From positions 1 to 32,325 of the forward strand of contig CAITEF010000588.1 in assembly GCA_903891315.1 (NCBI GenBank): a stretch of DNA of 32,325 nucleotides. Reading direction: 5' to 3'. The first letter of the stretch is position 1. Each line of letters begins with the position of its first letter. Shown here piece by piece: positions 24,163 to 31,621 of this stretch. Under the pieces are notes generated by a model. That model was not told the DNA's origin. It saw only the letters and a list, made by a program, of their open reading frames with translations, and ran no database searches. The DNA comes from an uncultured Rhodospirillales bacterium. GTDB taxonomy: Bacteria; Pseudomonadota; Alphaproteobacteria; Acetobacterales; Acetobacteraceae. The position numbers were made by a program, and so were the translations under genes.

Positions 24163-24827
24163 CCGAAGCCGCGACCCACAGCTTCGCCGCGCGCCTGTCC
24201 GAGGCCACGCACCATCTCCATGTCGAGGCGGAGCGCAGTGGCGTGATGGCCGAGTTGATGCGCGGGCGCGCCACGGCTGGGACCTACGCGCTGCTGTTGC
24301 GCAACTTGTTGCCGGCCTATCAGGCGCTGGAGGCCGGGCTGGAGCGGCTGCGGGAGACGACGATGATCCGGCCGTTTGCCCGCTCGGAAGTCTATCGCTC
24401 GGCGGCGATCAAATCCGATCTGGTGCAACTGGCCGGGGCTGATTGGTCCGCGGGTTTGCGGGAGTTGCCGGAGGCGGTGCGCTATGCCGATGTTGTGCGG
24501 CTTGCGGCGGACGGTTCGGGTGAGCGCCTGATTGCGCATGCCTATACGCGCACCTTGGGCGATCTCTCTGGCGGGCAGATCGTCGCCCGGCTGCTGGAGC
24601 GGGCGCTTGGGGAGACGGCCAACCATCTGGAATTTCATCATTTTCCACTGATTGACGACATCACGTCATTCAAGGCGGGATACCGGGCGTCACTCAATGC
24701 CGCCGGTGCCGCCTTGACCGAACCAGCTTCGGTGTTGCGCGAGGCGCAATTGGCGTTTCAGCTCAACATCGCCGTCTCCCGGGCGGTGGCCAACGAGTCC
24801 ACCGCCCTTCTTGCTGCCAACGACTAG
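24159..24827 (+). CDS. bphO: Biliverdin-producing heme oxygenase
   Basis: A 222-residue heme oxygenase (BphO/HmuO type) opening heme to biliverdin. The proximal heme ligand is probably His21 in ATHHLHVEAE, and the distal-helix glycine-rich motif is LGDLSGGQ. It starts with TTG at 24159, overlapping the bphP stop (TTGA), and is therefore coupled to the photoreceptor that uses its product. Such pairing is well known for bacteriophytochromes; here an iron-acquisition role (HmuO) is less likely because no heme-uptake genes are present. It ends 16 bp before bchI. Confidence 0.93.
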   Translation: MTEAATHSFAARLSEATHHLHVEAERSGVMAELMRGRATAGTYALLLRNLLPAYQALEAGLERLRETTMIRPFARSEVYRSAAIKSDLVQLAGADWSAGLRELPEAVRYADVVRLAADGSGERLIAHAYTRTLGDLSGGQIVARLLERALGETANHLEFHHFPLIDDITSFKAGYRASLNAAGAALTEPASVLREAQLAFQLNIAVSRAVANESTALLAAND

Positions 24828-24843
24828 ACTGACCGGAGTTTGC

Positions 24844-25869
24844 ATGGCCCTGGCTTTCCCATTTTCTGCCATCGCTGGTCAGGAAGAAATGAAACAGGCG
24901 ATCTTGATCGCCGCCATTGATCCGGGTGTGGGCGGTGTGCTCGCCTTTGGTGATCGCGGCACCGGCAAATCCACCACCGTGCGCGCGCTCGCCGCCCTGC
25001 TGCCGCAGATGCAGGCGGTCGCGGGATGCCGCTACCGCTGTGATCCGGCGCAGGCCAGCCGCCTGTGCAGCGATTGCCGCGAACGTCGCACGCACGGGCC
25101 ACTGCCGGTCGAGACGGTCTCAGTGCCGGTGGTTGATCTGCCGCTTGGAGCCTCGGAGGACCGGGTGGTTGGCGCGCTTGATCTGGAGCGGGCGTTGGCG
25201 AAGGGCGAGAAGGCGTTCGAGCCCGGCCTACTGGCGCGTGCCAATCGCGGTTTTCTCTATGTCGATGAGGTGAACCTGCTGGAGGACCATCTCGTCGATC
25301 TGCTGATCGACGTGGCGGCGTCCGGCGAGAATGTGGTGGAGCGTGACGGGCTGTCGGTGCGCCATCCCGCGCGTTTCGTGTTGGTCGGCTCGGGCAATCC
25401 GGAAGAGGGTGAGTTGCGGCCGCAATTGCTTGATCGGTTCGGCATGTCGGTTGAGGTCAAGACGCCCACCGATCTCGCCACCCGCATCCTGGTGGTGCGG
25501 CGGCGAGATGCATTCGACCGCGATCCGGAGGCGTTCATTGCCGCGTGGGCGGCAGAAGATGCGACGTTGCGGGCGAAGATTGTCGCGGCCCATGCGCATC
25601 TGCCGACAGTGGACGTGCCGGATTCGGTGTTGGAATCGGCGTCGCGCCTGTGCATCGCGCTCGGCACTGATGGTCTGCGCGCCGAACTCACGCTGATGCG
25701 CACCGCCCGCGCGCTGGCGGCGTTGCATGGGCGGGATGAGGTGACTGAGGCCGAGTTGCGCGAGGTGGCACCCTCCGCGTTGCGGCATCGCCTGCGCCGC
25801 AATCCGCTGGATGATTCCGGCTCGACCGTCCGTGTTGAGCGCGCTTTGGCGGAATTGTTCGGCGCATGA
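24844..25869 (+). CDS. bchI: Magnesium chelatase ATPase subunit I
   Basis: A 341-residue AAA+ ATPase of Mg-chelatase. Walker A is GDRGTGKST at 36-44; Walker B is FLYVDEVNLLEDHLVD; the Cys-containing insert CRYRCDPAQASRLCSDC lies between them. The frame opens at 24811 inside bphO, but the ATG at 24844 begins the conserved MALAFPFSAIAGQ and has GGAG six bases before it. It overlaps bchD by 4 bp (ATGA, 25866-25869). It may be transcribed together with the ppsR2-bphP-bphO genes, since only 16 bp precede it. Confidence 0.96.
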   Translation: MALAFPFSAIAGQEEMKQAILIAAIDPGVGGVLAFGDRGTGKSTTVRALAALLPQMQAVAGCRYRCDPAQASRLCSDCRERRTHGPLPVETVSVPVVDLPLGASEDRVVGALDLERALAKGEKAFEPGLLARANRGFLYVDEVNLLEDHLVDLLIDVAASGENVVERDGLSVRHPARFVLVGSGNPEEGELRPQLLDRFGMSVEVKTPTDLATRILVVRRRDAFDRDPEAFIAAWAAEDATLRAKIVAAHAHLPTVDVPDSVLESASRLCIALGTDGLRAELTLMRTARALAALHGRDEVTEAELREVAPSALRHRLRRNPLDDSGSTVRVERALAELFGA

Positions 25870-27590
25870 GCGAGGCGCCGTCACCGGCGCAGATGGTCGC
25901 CGCGTTGCTGGCGGTCGACCCCCAGGGGCTTGGCGGGGTGGTGCTGCGCGGCATGCCTGGGCCGGGGCGTGACGGGTTTCTGGCGGCTCTGCGGGACGCG
26001 CTGCCGGAGGAGACGCCGTGGCGACGTCTGCCGCTGTCGATCTCGGATTCCCGATTGCTCGGCGGGATGGATCTTTCGGCCACGTTGCGGGCGGGGCGGC
26101 CGATATCCGAGCGTGGGCTGCTGGCGGAGGCGGATGGTGGGATCGTCATCGCCGCCATGGCTGAGCGCCTGACCCCGCTCACCACCGCCCAGCTTTGCGC
26201 CGCCCTTGATCGTGGCATGGTCGTCGCCGCGCGTGAGGGGATTGGCGTGGAGCACGCGGCCAATATTGCGGTGGTGGCGCTCGATGAAGGCATCGAGGAG
26301 GGCGAGATCGCCCCTTCTGCGTTGCGGGATCGGCTGGCATTCCTGGTGGAGACCGACCGTCTGGCGACGCCGTCTGCCGCGACGCGTGATGAGGTTCTGA
26401 TGGCGCGGTTGCGGCTTGCGCATGTGGAAATCTCTGATGACGCCATTGCCGCGCTGGCAGCAACCTCGCTGGTCCTTGGCATCGACTCACTGCGGGCACC
26501 GCTGTTGGCGGTGCGGGCGGCACGGGCGCAGGCGGCGTTGGCGGGGCGTGATGTGGTGAGCGAGGAAGATATCAGCCTCGCCGGCGCCTTGGTGCTCGCC
26601 CCGCGTGCGACGCGGATTCCGCAATCGGAGCATGAAGAGGCTGAGCCACCGCCGCCCGAGCCTGAGACTCCGCCGGAGAATTCTGACAAGCAACCGGACC
26701 CCGCGCAGGGCCAGATGGAAGATCGCGTGCTGGAGGCCATCAAGGCCGCGATTCCCGCTGGATTGTTGGCGATGCTGCAAGCCGCAGCGCTGCGCAATCA
26801 GCGGGCGAAAACCGGCGGCAAGGCCGGGGCGTGGCAGAAATCCGGCAAGCGTGGACGTCCCGGCAGCACGCGGCGGGGCGAGCCGGGTCCAAAAGCGCGG
26901 CTCAATCTGATCGAGACCCTGCGCACGGCCGCACCGTGGCAACCGCTGCGTCGCGCCGAGAGCGCGAGTCTGGCGGCAGTGCTGGTGCGGCCGGAAGATT
27001 TCATGGTCACCCGTTTCCGCCAGCGTCAGGAACGCACGACGATCTTCGTGGTGGACGCCTCCGGCTCACTCGCCGCCAACCGGTTGGCCGAGGCGAAGGG
27101 GGCGGTCGAATTGCTGCTCGCCGAGTGTTACGTGCGCCGCGATCAGGTGGCGATGATCGCGTTTCGCGGCAAAGGTGCGGAGATTTTGCTGCCGCCGACC
27201 CGCTCGCTGGTGCGTGCCAAGCGGGCCTTGCGGCAATTGCCGGGTGGTGGCGGGACACCGCTGGCGGCGGGGATTGCTTCGTCGGCGGCGTTGGCCGAGC
27301 AGATTGCCCGCAAGGGGGGGGCGCCTGCCATCGTGCTGCTCACCGATGGCAGTGCGAACATTGCCCGCGACACCTCCCCTGGACGCATCCAGGCCGGGCT
27401 GGACGCAATGGAGGAGGCGCGGGGGTTGCGTGGGGCCGGGCGCTGCAGCCTGGTGGTCGACACCTCACAGCGCCCGGCAGTTGCGGCGCAAAATTTGGCT
27501 GACGCGATGGGTGCGGTTTATCTGCCGATGCCGTATGCAGATGCCACCGGCCTCTCCCGTGCCGTGCAATCCGTATTGCCCAAAGATTAG
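25866..27590 (+). CDS. bchD: Magnesium chelatase subunit D
   Basis: A 574-residue subunit linking the BchI ring to BchH. The N-terminal third resembles BchI but has no proper Walker A (GMPGPGRDGF), as is normal for BchD. A Pro/Glu-rich linker is at about 255-280 (EEAEPPPPEPETPPE), followed by a basic stretch and a C-terminal von Willebrand A domain with an intact MIDAS: DASGS, GGTPL and LLTDGS. The gene looks full-length; a BchD defect, as in zinc-bacteriochlorophyll Acidiphilium, is not seen. A run of eight G (27314-27321) occurs within the VWA coding region without breaking the frame. Confidence 0.95.
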   Translation: MSEAPSPAQMVAALLAVDPQGLGGVVLRGMPGPGRDGFLAALRDALPEETPWRRLPLSISDSRLLGGMDLSATLRAGRPISERGLLAEADGGIVIAAMAERLTPLTTAQLCAALDRGMVVAAREGIGVEHAANIAVVALDEGIEEGEIAPSALRDRLAFLVETDRLATPSAATRDEVLMARLRLAHVEISDDAIAALAATSLVLGIDSLRAPLLAVRAARAQAALAGRDVVSEEDISLAGALVLAPRATRIPQSEHEEAEPPPPEPETPPENSDKQPDPAQGQMEDRVLEAIKAAIPAGLLAMLQAAALRNQRAKTGGKAGAWQKSGKRGRPGSTRRGEPGPKARLNLIETLRTAAPWQPLRRAESASLAAVLVRPEDFMVTRFRQRQERTTIFVVDASGSLAANRLAEAKGAVELLLAECYVRRDQVAMIAFRGKGAEILLPPTRSLVRAKRALRQLPGGGGTPLAAGIASSAALAEQIARKGGAPAIVLLTDGSANIARDTSPGRIQAGLDAMEEARGLRGAGRCSLVVDTSQRPAVAAQNLADAMGAVYLPMPYADATGLSRAVQSVLPKD

Positions 27591-27598
27591 GCATCACT

Positions 27599-28465
27599 AT
27601 GTCTCGCAGGCTTGACTGGACCACCGACGGCGCTGATTGGCCCAATCGCGCAGCAAGTCGCTTCGTCACCGCGTCGGGATTCGCTTGGCATGTGCAAATC
27701 ATGGGAAGCGGCCCGGTGCTGCTGCTTTTGCATGGCACCGGTGCCTCGACGCATTCCTGGCGCGATCTGATGCCGCTGTTGGCGGCGCACTTCACCGTGG
27801 TCGCACCCGATCTGCCTAGCCACGGTTTCACCGACCTGCCCGAACGCCGCCAGATGTCGCTGCCCGGCATGGCACATGCCGTCTGTTCCCTGCTGGTCGC
27901 GCTGGACATCGTGCCTGAGATCGTGGTCGGACACTCCGCCGGAGCCGCGATTGCAACCCGCATGGTGCTCGACGGCGTGCTGACGCCGAAGCTGCTGGTC
28001 TGCCTGAACGGCGCGCTGCTGCCACTTGCGTCGATGCCGTCGGAATTGTTCTCGCCGCTCGCCCGCGTGATGGCGGCACTGCCCTTCATGCCGCGAATCG
28101 CCGCGTGGCAGGCCGGATCGCAGGGCTCGGTGGAGCGCCTGCTGGAAGGCACTGGATCGACGGTCGACGCTCGCGGCGTGGCGCTCTATCGCCGTCTGGT
28201 GTCCAATCCCGGCCATGTCGCGGGGGCGTTGGAGATGATGGCGTGCTGGAATCTGCGCGATTTGCCGCGAGAATTGCCGAAACTGGCGGTGCCGTTGTTG
28301 CTTATCGTCGGCGCCAATGACCGCACCATCCCTAGCGATGACGCTCTGCGCATCCAGCGCATGTTGCCCTCGGCGCGCGTTGTGACGCTCTCAGGTCTCG
28401 GCCATCTCGCGCATGAGGAGGCTCCGGTGGAGCATGCGAGGCTGATCATCGAGGCCACCGCATGA
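27599..28465 (+). CDS. bchO: Magnesium chelatase accessory protein BchO (alpha/beta hydrolase)
   Basis: A 288-residue alpha/beta hydrolase encoded directly after bchID, as in most purple bacteria; its exact chemistry is not established. The catalytic triad can be assigned: Ser in VVGHSAGAA, Asp in VGANDRTIP, His in LSGLGHLAHEEAP. An oxyanion-type HG is present early (LLLHGTGAST). It begins 8 bp after bchD and overlaps the next small ORF by 4 bp (28462-28465). Confidence 0.93.
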   Translation: MSRRLDWTTDGADWPNRAASRFVTASGFAWHVQIMGSGPVLLLLHGTGASTHSWRDLMPLLAAHFTVVAPDLPSHGFTDLPERRQMSLPGMAHAVCSLLVALDIVPEIVVGHSAGAAIATRMVLDGVLTPKLLVCLNGALLPLASMPSELFSPLARVMAALPFMPRIAAWQAGSQGSVERLLEGTGSTVDARGVALYRRLVSNPGHVAGALEMMACWNLRDLPRELPKLAVPLLLIVGANDRTIPSDDALRIQRMLPSARVVTLSGLGHLAHEEAPVEHARLIIEATA

Positions 28466-28728
28466 CCGCATGGTTCACCGACGGCACCGTCTTTGCCGTC
28501 ATCCTGGCGCTGACATTGGCGGAGGCGGCGGGCTTGATCCTTTGGCATCAGCGCACCGGGCGGGGTCTTGGCGTGCTGGACGTGATTTTTCAGCTTGCCG
28601 CGGGGGCGTGTCTGCTGTTGGCGGCTTGGCTCGCATTGCGCGGCGCAAATGCCGGCTTCGTCGGATTATCGCTGGCCGCCGCTGGGGTGGCGCATCTGTT
28701 GGATTTGCGGCGAAGACTGAAGCGGTAA
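28462..28728 (+). CDS. Small membrane protein downstream of bchO
   Basis: An 88-residue hydrophobic protein with about three predicted membrane helices: TVFAVILALTLAEAAGLILW (9-28), VIFQLAAGACLLLAAWLAL (about 41-59) and AGFVGLSLAAAGVAHLLDL (about 64-82), ending in a basic tail RRRLKR. The 4-bp overlap with bchO (ATGA) makes real translation likely. I do not recognise a named family. Its place at the end of bchIDO suggests a part in Mg-chelatase or pigment handling at the membrane, but this is context only. Confidence 0.8.
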   Translation: MTAWFTDGTVFAVILALTLAEAAGLILWHQRTGRGLGVLDVIFQLAAGACLLLAAWLALRGANAGFVGLSLAAAGVAHLLDLRRRLKR

Positions 28729-28741
28729 GGGTCGCCAAACC

Positions 28742-28831
28742 GTCACCCTGAGCGAAGCGTCAGGGGCCAGAGATCGAAGTTCCGACTTTATGACTTCGGG
28801 ATCGCGACGCCGCTGCGCGGCTCACGATGAC
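28742..28831. repeat. Short intergenic repeat-like element with imperfect inverted ends
   Basis: The 90-bp stretch is bounded by GTCACCCTGAG (28742-28752) and, inverted, by GTCATCGTGAG (complement of 28821-28831), 9 of 11 identical. Its left end also contains a perfect hairpin, CCCTGA (28746-28751) with TCAGGG (28760-28765). The look is that of REP/MITE-type extragenic repeats common in alphaproteobacteria. No poly-T follows the hairpin, so it is not a typical terminator, though it may weaken read-through from bchO into crtI. Copy number cannot be judged within this window. Confidence 0.45.
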
Positions 28832-28838
28832 TGGTGAA

Positions 28839-28856
28839 TGTCATATTCACATGACA
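28839..28856. promoter_or_regulatory. PpsR/CrtJ operator, distal site of the crtI promoter
   Basis: TGTCATATTCACATGACA is an exact TGT-N12-ACA match whose arms TGTCAT and ATGACA are perfectly complementary over six bases. This is the most symmetric operator in the window. It lies 49-66 bp upstream of the crtI ATG at 28905. Confidence 0.8.
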
Positions 28857-28878
28857 GTATTTTGCCTCTGGCGTTGAG

Positions 28879-28896
28879 TGTCATGGGATGTTTACA
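28879..28896. promoter_or_regulatory. PpsR/CrtJ operator, proximal site of the crtI promoter
   Basis: TGTCATGGGATGTTTACA is a second exact match, starting exactly 40 bp (about four helical turns) after the first. Its right end is 8 bp before the crtI ATG, so a bound regulator would also cover the likely ribosome binding region and start of the message. Confidence 0.8.
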
Positions 28897-28904
28897 CTCA
28901 TCGC

Positions 28905-30443
28905 ATGAATACGATGCCGACAAGGCCGATCCGCATGCCGCGCGATACCGATGGCGATCCTCGCCCACATGCTGTTGTCGTCGGCTCGGGCTTCGGCGGG
29001 CTGGCGGCGGCAGTGCGGCTTGGCGCGCGCGGTTATCGGGTGACGGTGCTAGAACGCTGCGATCAACCCGGTGGACGGGCACGCGTGTTCCGTCAAGACG
29101 GGTTTACGTTCGACGCGGGCCCGACGATCATCACCTATCCGGCGTTGTTCGAGGAACTCTGGCAGCTCTGCGGGCGCAGATTCTCCGACGACATCGATCT
29201 GCGCCGCATCGACCCGTTCTACCGCATCCGTTTCAACGATGGCCGCGTGTTCGAGTATTCCGGCGATCCGGAGCGGATGAAGGCGGAGATCGCCAAATTC
29301 GAGCCGCGCGATGTCGAGGCCTATGATCGTTTCCTCGCCGCCAGCCGCGCGGCGTGCCGGATCGGTTTTGAGGAACATGGCCATGTCAGCTTCGCGCGCT
29401 GGCAGACAATGGCGCGGATGGTGCCCGAGATGGTGGCGCAGCAGGCCTATCGCAGCGTCGCCTCGGTGGTCGGCTCGTATTTCCGCGATCCGCAACTGCG
29501 CACGGTGTTCAGCTTCCATCCGCTGCTGATCGGCGGCAATCCGTATACGGTCTCGGCGATCTACACGCTGGTGAATTATCTTGAACGCGAGTGGGGCGTG
29601 CATTTCGCGATGGGCGGGACCGGCGCGCTGGTCAAAGGGCTCGTCTCGTTGATCGAGGGGCAGGGCAACGCCGTCCGCCTCAGCGCCGATGTCGCCGAGA
29701 TCACCACCGAGGACCGCCGCGCCACTGGGGTGGTGCTGCAATCGGGTGAGACGATTGAGGCCGATATCGTGGTCTCCAACGCCGATTCCTGCTGGACCTA
29801 CAAGCATCTGCTGCCGAGCCTGAAACGCCGCCGTTGGACGGATGCGAAAATCAGACGCGCCCGGCAATCGATGAGCCTGGTTGTTTGGTATTTCGGCACC
29901 AACCGCCGCTACGATGATGTCGCCCACCACATGATGTTGCTCGGTGATCGCTACAAATCGTTGCTCACGGACATCTTCCACAAGCTGCATTTGGCCGATG
30001 ATTTCAGCCTCTATCTGCATCGCCCGACCGCGACCGACCCATCGCTGGCGCCTCCGGGGTGCGACACGTTCTATGCGCTCTCGCCGGTGCCGCATCTCGG
30101 ATCGGGGACGGATTGGGAGCAGGAGGCCGAGCCATATCGGCAGAAGATCGAGGCCTATCTCTCGGCGACTGTGCTGCCGGGGTTGAAAGATGCGGTGGTG
30201 ACATCGCGCATGCTGACACCGCTCGATTTCGAGACCCAATTGCTCGCCCATAAGGGCGCTGCCTTCGGGCTGGAGCCGCTGATCACCCAGACCGGCTATT
30301 TCCGTCCCCATAACAAGAGCGAAGAGCTCGACAATCTGTTCCTGGTCGGCGCAGGCACCCATCCCGGCGCGGGCGTGCCGGGGGTGATCTCGTCAGCCAG
30401 GGTCCTAGATGAGGTGGTGCCACATGCCAATTCCTTTGTCTGA
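28905..30443 (+). CDS. crtI: Phytoene desaturase
   Basis: A 512-residue CrtI-type FAD-dependent desaturase that converts phytoene to neurosporene or lycopene. The N-terminal dinucleotide fold is VVVGSGFGGLAAAVRL with LERCDQPGGRARVF after it, and the C-terminal hallmark is LFLVGAGTHPGAGVPGVISS. A GTG at 28878 is in frame but lies in the proximal PpsR operator; the ATGs at 28905, 28914 and 28935 are alternatives and none has a strong ribosome binding site. I chose 28905 because it gives the usual length, but 28935 is possible. It overlaps crtB by 20 bp. Confidence 0.94.
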   Translation: MNTMPTRPIRMPRDTDGDPRPHAVVVGSGFGGLAAAVRLGARGYRVTVLERCDQPGGRARVFRQDGFTFDAGPTIITYPALFEELWQLCGRRFSDDIDLRRIDPFYRIRFNDGRVFEYSGDPERMKAEIAKFEPRDVEAYDRFLAASRAACRIGFEEHGHVSFARWQTMARMVPEMVAQQAYRSVASVVGSYFRDPQLRTVFSFHPLLIGGNPYTVSAIYTLVNYLEREWGVHFAMGGTGALVKGLVSLIEGQGNAVRLSADVAEITTEDRRATGVVLQSGETIEADIVVSNADSCWTYKHLLPSLKRRRWTDAKIRRARQSMSLVVWYFGTNRRYDDVAHHMMLLGDRYKSLLTDIFHKLHLADDFSLYLHRPTATDPSLAPPGCDTFYALSPVPHLGSGTDWEQEAEPYRQKIEAYLSATVLPGLKDAVVTSRMLTPLDFETQLLAHKGAAFGLEPLITQTGYFRPHNKSEELDNLFLVGAGTHPGAGVPGVISSARVLDEVVPHANSFV

Positions 30444-31473
30444 GAATCACGCCAGCGAGGCGGATCTGTTGGCGTGCCGTGCGCTCTTGAAGGGCGGATC
30501 GCGCAGCTTCCATGCGGCATCCAAGCTGCTGCCAGCCTCGCTCTACGAACCGGCCGGTGCGCTGTATGCGTTCTGCCGCTTGGCGGATGACGAGATCGAT
30601 CTCGCGGCACCGGGCACCCAGCGAAGCGCTTTGGGGCGGCTGACCGAACGGCTTGACCGCGCCTATGCGGGCAGGCCGCTGGCGCATCCGGTTGATCGGG
30701 CTTTTGCCGATGTTGTGCACCGCCACGGTGTGCCGCGCGCGCTGCCGGAAGCGTTGCTGGAAGGCTTTGCCTGGGATTCGGAGGGCCGTCGCTATGAGAC
30801 GCTCTCGGATGTCGCCGCCTATGGTGCCCGCGTGGCAGGGACGGTGGGGGCGATGATGTCGGTGCTGATGGATCGCCGCGATCCATGCACCATCGCACGC
30901 GCCTGCGATCTTGGGGTGGCGATGCAATTGTCCAATATCGCGCGCGACGTGGGCGAGGATGCCCGCGCAGGGCGGCTTTATCTGCCGTTGGAATGGATGC
31001 GTGAGGCGAAGATCGACCCAGATCGGTTCCTCGCTGACCCTCACTTCAGCCCAGAGCTTGGCACGGTGGTGACGCGTCTTCTCGGTGTCGCGCACCGGCT
31101 CTATGCCCGCGCTGATGCCGGGATCGCCGCGCTGCCGCTGGCTTGTCGTCCGGGGATTTTCACCGCGCGCAAGCTCTACGCCGATATCGGCCACGAGGTT
31201 TTGCGCCGTGGCGGCAATTCGGTGGACAGCCGTGCCGTGGTCTCTGGCAAGCGCAAGCTCGGCTTATTGGCGCAGAGCGTGGTGCTGGCGATGATTCCGC
31301 GAGCCGCCAACAACGCGGCACCGCTGGAGGAGACGCGGTTTCTCGTCGAGGCGGTGCAGAACGCAGCACCGCCGCCGGCCAAGATCGGTCGGATCGGCTT
31401 TACCATCGAGATGCTTGCGCGGCTGGATGCACGTGATCATCAGATGGGTCTCAAGGCCGCCGCGCGGGGATGA
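30424..31473 (+). CDS. crtB: Phytoene synthase
   Basis: A 349-residue squalene/phytoene synthase joining two geranylgeranyl diphosphates. Both Asp-rich motifs are present: RLADDEID and NIARDVGEDARAGRLYLP. An in-frame ATG exists at 30409, but the ATG at 30424 has GAGG (30411-30414) at a proper distance and starts the natural N-terminus MPIPLSENHASEADLLACR. It overlaps the crtI end, so the two are coupled, and its stop overlaps the start of the 49-aa ORF by 4 bp. Confidence 0.94.
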   Translation: MPIPLSENHASEADLLACRALLKGGSRSFHAASKLLPASLYEPAGALYAFCRLADDEIDLAAPGTQRSALGRLTERLDRAYAGRPLAHPVDRAFADVVHRHGVPRALPEALLEGFAWDSEGRRYETLSDVAAYGARVAGTVGAMMSVLMDRRDPCTIARACDLGVAMQLSNIARDVGEDARAGRLYLPLEWMREAKIDPDRFLADPHFSPELGTVVTRLLGVAHRLYARADAGIAALPLACRPGIFTARKLYADIGHEVLRRGGNSVDSRAVVSGKRKLGLLAQSVVLAMIPRAANNAAPLEETRFLVEAVQNAAPPPAKIGRIGFTIEMLARLDARDHQMGLKAAARG

Positions 31474-31619
31474 GTTTCAGTTCGTTGTTCTCATCCGAGC
31501 TGATCTTGGTTGTGATCGTGCTCGGAATTGCCGTCTACAATCTCTACTCCACGCGAAAAGAGATCCGAAAAGACCGCGAGAAGGCACTCTCCAAGCATCA
31601 AGAGGCGGGACTCAAATAG
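31470..31619 (+). CDS. 49-residue single-helix membrane microprotein
   Basis: ATG at 31470 overlaps the crtB stop as ATGA (31470-31473); the stop TAG ends at 31619. The product has one membrane helix (about 10-26, ELILVVIVLGIAVYNLY) followed by a strongly charged tail (STRKEIRKDREKALSKHQEA), as expected for an N-out/C-in anchor. The same 4-bp junction is used by many genes in this cluster, which supports translation. I recognise no family. It ends 2 bp from the convergent creatininase-family gene. Possible roles, all speculative: scaffold for CrtB/CrtI at the membrane or an assembly helper. Confidence 0.7.
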   Translation: MSFSSLFSSELILVVIVLGIAVYNLYSTRKEIRKDREKALSKHQEAGLK

Positions 31620-31621
31620 CC

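Noticed and set aside
27314-27321. Run of eight G in bchD as a phase-variation tract
   Set aside because: The frame is intact, the run is short, and it codes for Lys-Gly-Gly in a plausible VWA sequence. A sequencing or slippage issue is possible but not supported.
25866-27590. Defective BchD implying zinc-bacteriochlorophyll, as in Acidiphilium
   Set aside because: BchD is full length with intact MIDAS motifs, and BchI and BchH are also intact.
28746-28765. CCCTGA/TCAGGG hairpin as a rho-independent terminator after bchO
   Set aside because: The stem is only 6 bp and no T-run follows; it fits better as part of the repeat-like element.
28878-28904. GTG start of crtI at 28878
   Set aside because: It falls inside the proximal PpsR operator and adds nine residues before a natural start; no ribosome binding site.
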